Assembly (NCBI GenBank): GCA_021234155.1
Contig: JAJEKV010000023.1
Coordinates: forward strand, 3,987,638 to 4,051,637
Direction: 5' to 3'
Length of the DNA: 64,000 nt
Source of the DNA: Isoetes taiwanensis
Lineage: Eukaryota > Streptophyta > Lycopodiopsida > Isoetales > Isoetaceae
The position numbers and the translations under genes are program-made. Of this stretch, positions 34,152 through 44,715 are shown in pieces. The notes beneath the pieces were generated by a model that ran no database searches, had not been told where the DNA came from, and saw only the letters and a program-made list of their open reading frames with translations. The first letter of the stretch is position 1; each line of letters begins with the position of its first letter.

Positions 34152-34607
34152 AGGGAAGGGCCCCCGGAGAATATTCTCCCACCATTAATAGGCCTACTTA
34201 TTAGCCCCCTTATTAATTACCCCATAGTACCCTTTTTATTTTAATATATGTTTAATTTTTAATACACCTAAAAATTGATATACCTTTGAAATTTCCAATT
34301 TCCAATGGTTTGAAGTGTGAATTATGGATTTTGCCATTTTTCACCCTGGTCTCCTGGATTGGGATGATTCTTCGATCCATTGTAGGTGAAATTTGATGCA
34401 TGCATGGTTTTCACCCAATTTTACTAGAGGATGAGTTTGACTCACCTAACTTTCGTTTAACACTTAACCTAAGTCCCACCCACTACCTAGGAGAAAAAAA
34501 ATTTTTTTCCCCCATTTTCGCTTCGATGGTGGAAACGCTTTTATTTCACACCCCTATAGGCCTGTTAGACTACTTCATGGTTGTGGTCGCAAGTTCTTGG
34601 TCAACCA

Positions 34608-34627
34608 AGAACATCGCCTGAATACCA
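34608..34627 (-). promoter_or_regulatory. Primer binding site of copy I
   Basis: TGGTATTCAGGCGATG lies one base after the 5' LTR. It is a decayed form of the initiator-Met site, seen intact (TGGTATCAGAGC) in copy II. Confidence 0.75.
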
Positions 34628-34628
34628 T

Positions 34629-36274
34629 TGTGACGCCCCCCGCTAAACACATACGCATCCAAACAGATAATACCAAGTAGAAATCCCCCATCCTACCATC
34701 AACCGCGATGGGCTCTTCGCCTACCCCCGCACTCAGATGACCCTAGTGCTGAAGGGAACACGGCGGTGTCTTATGCCGCCTTCCCCTATGGGCTCCTATA
34801 ACCGAAGCGATAACACGCCGTAACTAGCATAAAATATATACAAATACTACCTCAAGGGTAGTGCACCACACATATACCAATGCAAAGATGATAATCACAA
34901 ACCATAAAACAGAGAGAGCTCCTACCCCTGCCGCACTCATAAGAGGATGACTTGACCGGCTAGGCCTCAAGATAGAGCGCACCGAAGTCATGGCAATCAA
35001 GCAGGGCCGGCATAGAACAATGGCTAGGGTTGACCACTCCATCCGCCCCTCCCCTGCATACTTTGCAGATGGGCTAGATCAGGCTCGACAGACTCTAGCC
35101 TTCCTGACACGCAATCCCATGGTATCACCCATCTGACTACCTGTGTTGCATCTCCCCGGTCCATGGAGGCAGAAGGGTTGCATCTCCCCTTCCTGTGGTC
35201 TAGAGGGTGCCGCGGGGCTAGAGAATCGCGGGCACACACCCATCTGCACTGACCAACCCCCCAAAAACGAGAGCCAAGCCATCACTGCAGCTTCAGAGGC
35301 AGGCAACACCATTGCCCCGTGAGGTGCCTGACCCATGCTCGGCCCACACCTAAGTGACCCACCATAAGCCCAGCCCACTATGGGATCCCCCTCAAGCCCC
35401 ACCCTGGGCAGGGATCCTCCCCTCCACTTTCCCCTAGCCCCGCTATCCGGGCCGAGTCATATCATAGCCTCACAGCCCTCCCAGGCTCCTATGCACGTGC
35501 CAAGCAACTAATAGGAACTAAGGGATCTACTCTAGGAACATACTACATCCGCCCTAGGTCTCTACCCCTTCCCAATACAAGAGGAGCAAACATGATCAAC
35601 CATCAACATATAATCATCACATCATGAGAATAATCCTAAGAAGAACATCTTAACCTAATCATACAACCAACTAATAGTTAGGGTTCCTTGATTAGGGTTC
35701 AAGATGTTGAATATGGGTTCTAGGATGGCTCTACTCTAGATACAAAAAAATACTAGCACACCCTCGAATGCTAATTCCGCATGAGCTATCACAACTACTA
35801 CCCTACATACCGCCTCCCCGATGCTCTCCCTCCGCATCCCAAGCGCCTCCATAGTCGCCGACTCACAAGTCAGCCGCCTCCCTCCAAGAACGGGTCTATC
35901 CTCATTGGCCGCCGCACTCAAAATGCCATTAACGAAATTGATGTTCAAAATCGGGGTTTCAACAAGTAGGTGAGTCCTCGGGTGAAAGGGGCAAAGAGGT
36001 CTAGGGTTAGGGTTTATGCCTATATATGCTAGGGTCCACCTAGGATGCCACGTGGCACCAATCGGGGTGAGTCCCTCGGGTGGCGGTAAAGCCCCAATAG
36101 GTTAAGGCCACATGGATAATGGCTTAACCTATGGTTGGCTAAGTTATGAGAATAAGTTGGCCATGCCCCCTAGTGCCACCCTTTATGGTATACAAGGCTA
36201 TGAATGATAGATTCTATATAGTGATTTCATCCGTGAATACACGATTTATAGTGATATTCCCTTGGACCGTCACA
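34629..36274 (-). repeat. 5' LTR of copy I
   Basis: About 1646 bp, paired with 23366-25006. Its outer end abuts TTGAA (36275-36279). A tatgcctatatatgct segment near 36016 matches the TATA region of the other LTR. Confidence 0.93.
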
Positions 36275-36335
36275 TTGAATGACTTATCAAGAAGTAATTC
36301 AGGCACAATTTCGACTTGCTCCATCCATCCATCTT
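36275..36335 (-). mobile_element. Older chromodomain-gypsy copy, right fragment
   Basis: The ttgaatgacttatcaagaag block continues the sequence broken at 23365 and matches 26029-26085 of copy I. It diverges after about 60 bp. Confidence 0.8.
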
Positions 36336-36410
36336 TTATTCCTTCTCTTTCATTTTATAGCAAAATAGAAATTTTAAGTTATGTTTCTAATATCATCTTA
36401 CCACTAGGCC

Positions 36411-36429
36411 GTATATATATATATATATT
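36411..36429. repeat. (TA)n microsatellite
   Basis: A run of about nine TA units in AT-rich sequence. The neighbouring 36336-36535 holds no recognisable gene. Confidence 0.9.
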
Positions 36430-36535
36430 AGTCCCATACAAATATAAAGGTGACAAAAAGTGCATATGGTGTAGTAAATTCTAACTGTTAGATCAAAAGA
36501 TGAGAATCAATCCTAGCCATTAAGTTTTTATATTA

Positions 36536-36780
36536 ATTTTTTTTTTTTAAGAGATGAGATGGCACTCTCATTAATAAAAAGTTAGCGAGGTGGCAAAGCA
36601 TTTATGAGTAGACTTTCCAAGAAGCTTCTTTTTTGTAATCGCCTTCAAAGACACGTAACTTGCAGTAGAGGGGTCGGATGAAGTGGGGCCCATGTTCTTG
36701 GATTCCTCTCGTCGAGGACTTTCCAGTAAGTGGTGTTTTGGCACCATTCCGTCGCAGTTGGAGCTCACTTGATCGGAGTC
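36536..36780 (-). mobile_element. Retroposon 3' end with poly(A), minus strand
   Basis: Read on the minus strand, a 65-codon frame ends CFATSLTFY-stop. It is followed by a short tail and then about 13-14 A (plus-strand poly-T at about 36537-36550). This is typical of the 3' end of a plant LINE or a processed insert. The protein is Ser/Lys-rich with no known domain. Confidence 0.55.
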
Positions 36781-37140
36781 TAAGAATCTTCTTAGAATCT
36801 TAGGATTTTACGAAATCTATGTAATTTAATGGAACCTAGGAGAATCTTCATGAGATCTTTAGGAATCTAGAGGAATCTCAATAGAACATTAGAGAATCTA
36901 AGGGAATCTCAAGAGGATCTTCGATTATCTAGGGGAATCTTTGTAGGATCTTAGAGAATCTACATAGAATCTTTCGCACGGTGTGTTTTGCAGGGGAATC
37001 TTCATAAAATATTGGACAATCTAAGGGAATGTTTATGGAATATTAGAGAATTTAAGGGACCATTGATGGAATCTCAAAGCATCTTGGGGTATCTTTTCAG
37101 AGTCTTGAAGAATCTAGAAAAATCTTTATAGAATCTTCAT
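36781..37140. repeat. Degenerate minisatellite, period about 31 bp
   Basis: About eleven imperfect units are built from agaatctaagggaatct-like halves with a ggatct or aatctt ending. The half-unit gaatct recurs every 13-20 bp. Confidence 0.8.
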
Positions 37141-37502
37141 TCGACCTGGGTCAAATTTGTAAGCGGGCATTTCATCTTGCTTCTAGTTGGATTTTGTGGT
37201 CTATCTGGCAGAGGCGACGTCTGTGTATTTTCCAAAGTGCACACATCTCTGATCAACAACTTCTTCGTTGTGTTCAGCACAAGATCACTAAAGCTTATCG
37301 TTGTTCATCTCTAGCCGATGATAAAAAAAAGAGATAATTTGGCAGATGTATTTACGGTGTTCCTCTTATGCATAGACGGGTGTTTGTGCCTAGTTGGATC
37401 ATCTTATCCACTAGTGTTTTATTCATGTCTGTGCATTGTGTATTGCGCCTTTGTTCTTGTTAATAAAAAGAGTCTCGTCCTTCAAAAAAATAAATAAAAA
37501 AA
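37141..37502 (+). mobile_element. LINE 3' end with poly(A), plus strand
   Basis: The plus frame reads FHLASSWILWSIWQRRRLCI then F, the W-x-IW-xRRN pattern at the end of plant LINE ORF2. A 3' UTR of about 200 bp ends in an A-rich tail at about 37477-37502. It is 5' truncated. Confidence 0.7.
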
Positions 37503-38296
37503 GAGTGAATTTAGCATGAGTGTTGATATAAATTTTCATACATACTCTTAAGTCACATTCTTATGTCTCAAGTATTATTTGCCTCTCATTTCATTATCTT
37601 TTTGGGCTCTTTGCCACTTGTCGGTTCAAATGAACAATCTTACCCATTTGCCAAACCCTCCTTTGCAATGCAAGGGATTATGATGCACCACTACATGACC
37701 AGCAATAAAAGAAGTGTAATCATATATGCTTCCATGTACTTTAATGAATGTAGGTTGATAAAATGCATCTTAAATTTAAAATGTGGTTTGCTATGTTGAA
37801 CTTTGTTTAATGTACAGGTTACATAGACTAGTTTAACCTCCATGGACATTAAAATAAATTGTCTATTGAAAATCCATCGTTATCAGAGATTGAACTGGGT
37901 TGAGTAGATAATTTTTGTATTATCGGGTATTGTTGCATTGAAGGTAGCACGCAAACATTATATAAAGGGTTCACACAACCTATAATTACAATAAGGCCGG
38001 TATTGGATAGTATCACACTATTATGACTATTCTATTTATTAAAATGGCTATGTTCTATATTATTCATTTTCGTATTGCTTAGTATTTTGATAATCTCTTT
38101 GCTCACAACGATGGCTTGGTCTTTCCAAGTTTCCAAGAAAGTTGAAAAATGGGGATGCAAATGTACCATATGACAATATGTATAGATGCACATCCACATA
38201 TTCTAATTTACCATATGCATGCAGGGCAGTCGTGATGCCGAGCAACTTAGGATCTTTAAACATTCAACATGCAACATGCAATGACATGCAATGGGT
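37503..38296. other. Unassigned AT-rich stretch
   Basis: Short frames only, and no recognisable gene, repeat or transposon end. It ends where copy II begins inside its RT. Confidence 0.4.
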
Positions 38297-39012
38297 GTCT
38301 TAAACTCCCGTCCTTCTTCTTCACGAAAAGTATGGGTGCTCTAAAGGAGACACACTTGCCCTAATAAACCCAAGATCAAGCAATTCCTGCAGCTGCTTCT
38401 TGAGCTCAATCAACTCCGGGGTGCTCATCCTATAAGGTGCCTTGCTGGTAGGCTTAGCATTTGGAGCTAGTGTGATCTCACACCCACACCCCTATATAGG
38501 TAGTCAGCCGGATTTCATCCGGGAATATATCCTTGAATTCCAAATGAGCCTTGCTACCGCTTGGGCAACCGATTCCCCTTGGTCGCCCCATCCCCGCTTA
38601 TTGGGCTCAATTGCTTCTACCCTCAAAATATAATCCACCTTATTTCTTTCTATACTTTTCCTTAGCTGCTTCAAAGAAATACACTGCATGGGAGAAGCTG
38701 CCTTCTTACCTTTCACTATGAATTTGGTGCCGCCCGGTAGCCATGGAGATCTCATTACTGGCCGCAAATGATCATGGCTTTCACTGGTTTTAGGAACTCC
38801 ATTCCTACTATAAGGTCATACCTTCCAATTTCCATCGGCCACTTACTTCCACTAAGGTCTATGTCGAATGTGATCCTCCTCCCCTTAATGTGTCGAATGG
38901 CACCGTTTGCCATGCTAACTGGCCTTGGCTTAGACTTCAAGACTTTATTCTTCATTAGGGCAGCCAGCCTAGGAGAGGCAAAGTTGTGAAAGCTACCTGT
39001 ATCTATCAACAC
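38297..39012 (-). pseudogene. Copy II protease and RT N-terminus
   Basis: The protease frame is open from 39012. MLIDTGSFHNFASPRLAALM has the intact D-T-G active site. It is followed by LKSKPRPVSMANGAIRHIKG, DLSGSKWPMEIGRYDLIVGM and EFLKPVKAMII. The following frame (38767-38504) carries SPMQCISLKQLRKSIERNKV and reaches RT. Sequence ends at the KKKDG motif of RT. Confidence 0.88.
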
Positions 39013-39113
39013 TAGATATGGACTGCTATCTATGATCCCCTCAGCTGCAATGACTGTGGACTGATTTTCAATATCATCCGACTCAATGTTTGCACATATA
39101 TGGCACTCACCCT

Positions 39114-40400
39114 CTATGAAGTCTTGGTCATCCCGGCCGGGTTGTCGCCTTTCGTCATTTCGCTATGAATCTCAATCCCCAAGCTCGCCAAAGCCGCTTG
39201 CATGACGAATGGACAATCATGTGTTCGGTGCCCTGGCTGGAAGCACCTAAAACATAGCTTCTTCTCGATACACTCCTGTCTCTTCTTTTTAAGCAGACTG
39301 TTTAAAAGACGCTTTAGCGCGATCGCCTCTCGATGCATTCCCAAGGGCTTTACGGGCCCCAAAGGTCTTTACCTCTCGAGCTCTTCCTTGCCGCTGGCCT
39401 CCCCGATGGCGAGGGTGCTGATTGCTTACCGGTACGCCTTTGATATTGCCATGTTGATTTACCCTTGAAGGCCGATCGCTTTCACCTCGAGTTGCCGGGC
39501 GCTTCTTCCAAGCTTATGGCTTTATCATCTTTCGCTTATCGACTTTGGGTTGATTGCTCGACTAGCCTTTTGATATTGCCGCTTCAATCCCTCAATGTAG
39601 GTTTCAAACCGCTTTCGTAAAACTCCGCCGTGGAGCCTGAGTCGCATGAATTCCTCTGTGTACTTTGCTACTGACAAGGTACCCTGGTTCAATCTGTAGA
39701 ATTGCTGAATCTGCCTGCTAGTGTGTGATCTTGGCACATAATGCTTGTGAAAGGCTTTGCTGAAGGTCTTGAATCTGCAATTGTTCCTTCTTAGCTTGTT
39801 GGACTTTGCGTAGCCTTTCCACCAAATTCTAGCTGCTCCTATTAAGTTGGCTGTCGCAACCTTCCCTATGTCTTTGTCCTTCATGCCATAGGAATTGCCA
39901 AACTCTTCCATTTCATCAAGCCAAGCTTCTGCCTCCATACCTGCCTCGTTTTTCCCCGAACCGGCCCCAGCCTTTCCCCGGTCTTCCACACATTGCTCAT
40001 AGCGCTGTCCACTTTCTTCTGATAATCATCTGTTTTCCTTGCCCTTTTTCTTGCCTGAGGTGCATCGGACTGACTGTCGGAGCTAAGACTGTCCTCACTG
40101 GAAGAGCTATCTGATGTGCTGGAGCTAGACGATGATGGGCTCCTGGTTCTCCTTTTTCTTTTCCTGTCCCTGACATTTCCCTGATTGCCTTCCCCTTCTG
40201 GTTGTGGGCCCTCCTCAACGCCTTGCTGAGGCAGTGGTGGGGGAGGTGGTGGTGCAGGCGCATATTCTTGAGCATTCATCAATGGGGTGGCCCAAAGAAT
40301 CGGGCTTGGCATCCGGTTCCTCATCCGGGTGAGCCTTATGCTGATTGATTCCACCGCCATTTCCTCGTTGTTGTCCTCTTGTTCACGCCCATATAAATTT
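39114..40400 (-). pseudogene. Copy II gag
   Basis: N-terminus near 40360 (VESISIRLTRMRNRMPSPIL) is followed by a Pro tract. Next is a highly basic then Ser/Asp-rich linker (RKRKRRTRSPSSSSSSTSD) and the capsid block EAWLDEMEEFGNSYGMKDKD. After ANLIGAARIWWKGYAKSNK and KAFHKHYVPRSHTS, the nucleocapsid has one zinc knuckle, CFRCFQPGHRTHDC, at about 39240. One frameshift lies near 39960. This is a typical chromovirus gag with Y-x-G-x-x-W-W helices. Confidence 0.88.
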
Positions 40401-40688
40401 CTAGGTACCCATTGGTGATGTCGGCCCCGCCTTTGGGAACCCCGAGAGCCGGTTCCCCGGGCCGCAAGGATTGATCATCAATGCTTGTTATTTAGGTTAC
40501 ACATCAATCATACCTATTTACAATTAATTTATTGTTAGGTACAAAAGAAATCATGTGAAAATTCCACTTACAAGTCAAGATCATAATAAGTCATTAATAT
40601 TTAGAAATACATTTCATGGGATACATGATGATATCTAAAAGAAAAATTATTCAATACAATTTAAATGACAACAAGGTAAATTTTTCCA

Positions 40689-42060
40689 TCATCAATGCCC
40701 CCTCATGGACTTGAAGAAGTTCTTGACGTTCTTGAGTCGTAGGCCTTTGCCGACGTTCTGCAAGATTTTTTCGGCCGATCCTCCTTCCAGTGCTCTTGCC
40801 ATCTGAGGTGCAGGGAGTTCGGGTGCGGTCGCCGCCACTACTGACAATGTTGCATCCCTGAGATGTCCTCTGGCAAAGTCGAGGCAGTGAAGAACTACAG
40901 ATCTCTTAAAGAGGATAACATGATCTACTACATAATCTATCTTGGCATGCTGTCCGAAGCCTGAGAGTGCTATAAGGAGCGCCACCGACTCTTCCCCTCT
41001 TGGGCTAAACTCCTTATGGAAGACTATCATCTGCCCTTGACTAAGGGCCGGAAGATAGTACCTGAGTGCCTTGCCCTTCGGCCGCGGCCCCTAATTCCCG
41101 CACCTTTTTTGAGCTCGCTTCACGAAAACATCTAATGCGACAAGGTCTTCGCGATCCCTCCACATTTTTGTTGGCGCTCTCCAAGTTGATGCTGCCGGAA
41201 GCTTCAAGATGCTCCTGAATGCACCGGCCGGCCGGTGCTTGGACCTCTTCCCGCTTGTACACCGCTTTGTATCTCCCCGGAACTCTTCCTCGATGATGGG
41301 TTCCCGTTGTTGATAGATCTGCCTTTATCCGGCCGATAGGCCTCGTATATCCGACATTGGCCCCCTCGGCCGTAGGAGTGCCGCTCGCTAACTCCCTTGG
41401 AATTTCCGATAGGAGTAGTCGATGAAGTCGCGTTTCCGCTTCTTTTTGCGATTAAGCTTAAGAGCTCGCCGGATCCCGAGGCCTTCTTCTTGGCAAGAAG
41501 GAAGGTTGAGGATGTCGGTACGCCGATGTACCCTCGCCGATGATCACCGAGAGAGGGCCGGGATGCCGCATTGGCGGTTCAAATCTCAGCCATCCGCCTT
41601 CTGCGGGCTATTCGCCATCTCCATCCTCCTTGCTTCTCTCATCTCCCAACTTGGATTCTCCTCCCCTTCTTGCTCATAGTGTCGCTCAATCTGCAAAGAT
41701 AGGTGTTCTTGAGGTGGAGCCATAGTACTGCATCAAGACTCCTCGATCTCGTGGATGTTGATCCGCTTTCCTTCGGGTGTTGAGAGGTGCTAAATCTAAA
41801 GGCTGAATTGAGGGTTCTCCGGGCTTGTTAATTGATTTGTACTGCATGAATAGGGCGAGGGCTGGCTGGGCTGAGAGGTATCTATGCCTATGATGCTTGC
41901 AGGTCATATAATCGGCATATTTCTCGGGTCCTATCCCACAGCCTTACTCTTGCCCTTGGATCCTCCACCTATAGCTTGGGTAAGCGAATCTAGGGATACC
42001 CATTTCCCTCCCTAGGTGGCAAGCTAACTTCCCGTGGTAGGATCTCACGGGTCATACCGC
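40689..42060 (-). pseudogene. Copy II unknown ORF between H3-like ORF and gag
   Basis: Shared with copy I. In order: SINKPGEPSIQPLDLAPLNT; SLQIERHYEQEGEENPSWEM with REARRMEMA; a basic KKRKRDFIDYSYRKF; a helical WRDREDLVALDVFVKRAQ; ALRYYLPALSQGQMIVFHKE then FSPRGEESVALLIALSGF; and a C-terminal VKNFFKSMRGH-stop at 40692. I recognise no family. The basic, helical composition would suit a nucleic-acid or chromatin-binding protein, but that is only a guess. About three frame breaks are needed to read it through. A TATA box lies upstream at 42317-42324. Confidence 0.6.
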
Positions 42061-42316
42061 AAAATGATATTAGTGTAGAAGGGAGTTCCGATCAATGTTG
42101 CATGAAGATCAAAGAGATGGTCAAAGACATGGAAGGCTTGTTCAAATAGGAAATCATGGATATGATTGGCAAAGATCATACCATCCGATGAAGCTAGAGG
42201 GCCATGAGGCGTAGATGGATGTAGAAAAATGGTTTGTAAAGATCAATAGGAGACCAAAAAATCGCCTAGGATGCTAAGAGTCGCTCTCGTGAAGGAAAAA
42301 TGACAAATGGAGCCCC

Positions 42317-42324
42317 CTTTTATA
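42317..42324 (-). promoter_or_regulatory. TATA box before the unknown ORF, copy II
   Basis: TATAAAAG then GGGGGC on the minus strand, in the same position as in copy I. The downstream tccatttgtcattt is shared. Confidence 0.6.
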
Positions 42325-42995
42325 GACTAAGGTCTGCCTTGGGTTCCGTGCACAGGGGTTCTTGATGGGAAAAACTTTTGTTCGAGGGCTATGGGTGTCC
42401 AAATGAGCTACCATGAAGTGCAAATCTAAGCAAAGCAAAGCAAGAAATGCTACATGGCAAAAGTTGTTTGGTCAAATTTGGTCAAATTAGGCTAAAAAGG
42501 GCCAAATCGGTTGGTTCACAAGCATAATCGCCATATAAACGCAGGCGCTTTCATACGGTCCGACCCGATTAGGGTCATTTTTGGTTCGGATGAGGGTTTC
42601 TGGGAATTTTGAGATGCTAACATGACTATTTGACTCAATTCTGATCTAGCTAGCAACTTATTTCATGCAATTTGGATATGTGGTGTCAATTTGGCCAAAT
42701 CGGGTTGGTTCGCTTAATCGCCTCTCATAAGGCGTAACGCTGGCCGCTTTTTTGCGCTGGCTCGACCCGGATTTCGCCAATTTTGGCTTAGGGTTCCATT
42801 TTTTTGCTAGGGTGATTACTATTTAAACTATTATGAACATTTTGATCCTGATACACAAAAAACTAGTCTACAATTTGAGCTACTTAACCACATTTTCATG
42901 TAAAAATTGAATCAATTTACAAAAACAAAGGAACTATATATTTATAGAGAACAGTTAATTTACGTTAAAACTTCTAATTACAAAATTAGGAGGAC

Positions 42996-44134
42996 TCAAG
43001 GGTACTCCTTGCAGATTCTCCGCGCCAAATGAAGATCTTTGGGCATTACAGTCACCCTTTTGGCGTGGATGGCGCATAGGTTCCCTTCTTCAAAAAGTTG
43101 CGTCAGCTCCGCCTCGGCCGCTACTTGCATAACTCGTGTGGTTAAGGAAGTAACCTTGTAATCAGTCACGAATTCTTGCATCACCTCCCGCATCAGGCGC
43201 TCGAAAGGGGCCTTCCTAATCAGGAGATTAGTACACTGTTGGAAGTGCCTAATCTCCCGCAAGGCGCTGACGCACGCCGGTGAATTAGGCCCATGGTGGG
43301 TCTTCTTAAACGGCCACGGACGCGGAGGCGGCGCTTGGCTGGTTCTTCTTCGGCTGGCCGCTTTGACGAGGCGGCTCCACTGGATTACGCGCAATGCAGT
43401 CATTGTGTACCTCGTCCAGCAGCCGGAGTACTCTTAAGTATACTGCCGGCTTGCGCTTGAATTGGCGCTCCCTGTGGCTTGTGAATGGCCACATCACCAC
43501 ATACGCTTCTTTACTGCAGCCCGGTGGCTTAGGCCCGCCGGGTAGAAATTAGGCGTCGCGTTGAGATACGAGAGATTCCCCAGCGGCCGTCTCCACTCCT
43601 CTGGACTTCCTCCTCCCTCTTAGCCTCCTCCTTCACCTCTTCTTCTTCGTCCACCCGTAGCGGGGTTCTTCGATCCACCGGCCGGTCACTTTGCGGGCTG
43701 TCGTTTCTTCTCTTTAGTTCTCCGCTCCTTCTCCCTAAGCTCCCTCTCCTTCCTCTTCCTTGTGCTCTATCCTCCGGCCCACTCCTTGACCTCCTCCTTA
43801 CCTTCTTCGATGAGAAGAGGCCCGCATCTGGAGTGCAGTGCGGGTGGGGTCCGCTCTTGGTCCCTCCCGCTCTTCATCTTGATGCTCCACCTTCGTGTCG
43901 ACGAGGGTCCAAAATGGCGAGACTCGCTTGGTTCGCCGAGTGCCCGCTGACGAAGAGCCGCCTGCTACGGGGCCTCCTCCCGAGATGTGGAAGGTATCAT
44001 CGCTGAGGAAAACGCCTTTCACCGCCGATCGGGTGTGGCGAACCCCGCTAACATGGCGACTGGCTGCTACTCGGTGCTATCGAGAGTGTAGGTCTCTCAC
44101 CAAACTTTTGGTCATCATGCTTGGTGCGTGCCAT
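42996..44134 (-). CDS. Histone H3-like ORF of retrotransposon copy II
   Basis: ATG at 44134 begins [16 protein letters not shown] is the invariant H3 start, and MARTKH is how plant CENH3 begins. A long charged, Lys/Glu/Arg-rich extension of about 240 codons follows with frame breaks (or introns), against about 40 residues in normal H3. The histone fold is open from 43403 to the stop at 42996. It reads KKTHHGPN (KKPHRFRP position), [20 protein letters not shown] (alpha-N), [12 protein letters not shown] (alpha-1), the helix [19 protein letters not shown], then [20 protein letters not shown] and RRI. From APF to NLCAIH it has the same length as canonical H3, without the longer loop 1 of CENH3. 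It ends EYP rather than RGERA. A TATA-like box lies about 90 bp upstream. Family identity is secure; subtype is not. Confidence 0.85.
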
Positions 44135-44219
44135 ATTTAACGGTCTAGGAAATGGGTGACGTAAGGCTGAGCAAGAGAGATATGGTGGAGGGAAAGGTTG
44201 GGGGAAAATGGGGTGGCAA

Positions 44220-44229
44220 GATATTTAAA
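44220..44229 (-). promoter_or_regulatory. TATA-like box before H3-like ORF, copy II
   Basis: TTTAAATATC on the minus strand, 86-95 bp before the ATG, identical to copy I. The farther-upstream block ttaataggcctacttattag (44260-44279) is also conserved between copies. A tttcctag near 44147 could be a leader 3' splice site. Confidence 0.55.
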
Positions 44230-44700
44230 AGGAGGTGCTCTAGGGAATATTCTCCTACCATTAATAGGCCTACTTATTAGCCCCCTTATTAATTACTCCA
44301 ATATAACTTAATTATTAGTATATATTTAATTATTGGTGTATATACTTAATTTCGTATTATACCTTCAAATTTTCAAATTTCCTAATAGTTTGGAGTGTTA
44401 ATTACGAATTTGCACCATTTTTCACCCAGGTCTCGAATTGGCATGATTCTTCGACCCATTTTAGGTGAAATTTGATGCAGATGCATAATTTTCACTTCAA
44501 TTTTACTAGGGGGTGAATTTGACTCATTCTTTTTCATCATCTAACAACTTAGCCTATTCTTACGGACCCACTACCTAGGAGAAAAATTTTTCCCCTATTT
44601 TTGAGGTTCCATGGTGGAAATTTTCATTTCGCACCCTATTAGGCCTGTTAGACTACTTTCATGGTTATGGTCAGTGCTAGTTCTTGGTCAACCAAGGACA

Positions 44701-44714
44701 TCGCTCTGATACCA
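44701..44714 (-). promoter_or_regulatory. Primer binding site of copy II (tRNA-iMet)
   Basis: TGGTATCAGAGCGA one base inside the 5' LTR. The first 12 nt match the plant initiator-Met primer site perfectly. Confidence 0.93.
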
Positions 44715-44715
44715 T

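Larger units (their letters stand above)
23361..36279 (-). mobile_element. Chromodomain Ty3/gypsy copy I (histone-H3-bearing family)
   Basis: The element is 23366-36274, 12.9 kb, with target duplication TTGAA on both sides. LTRs are about 1641 and 1646 bp with perfect 7-bp inverted ends (TGTGACG...CGTCACA). Minus-strand order: 5' LTR, iMet-type primer site, leader with TATA, H3-like ORF, spacer with TATA, unknown ORF, gag, protease, RT/RNase H, integrase with chromodomain, purine tract, 3' LTR. All coding parts are heavily broken by small indels. Two extra genes before gag are not part of the canonical chromovirus plan. It is inserted in an older member of the same family. Confidence 0.93.

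Noticed and set aside
42996-43403. Calling the H3-like protein CENH3
   Set aside because: The MARTKH start is suggestive, but the fold has canonical H3 spacing between APF and NLCAIH and the MPKD block, so subtype cannot be assigned from this sequence.
33097-44134. Treating the H3-like ORFs as ordinary host histone pseudogenes
   Set aside because: Three diverged copies share the same position relative to LTR, primer site and gag. Random pseudogene insertion would not give this.
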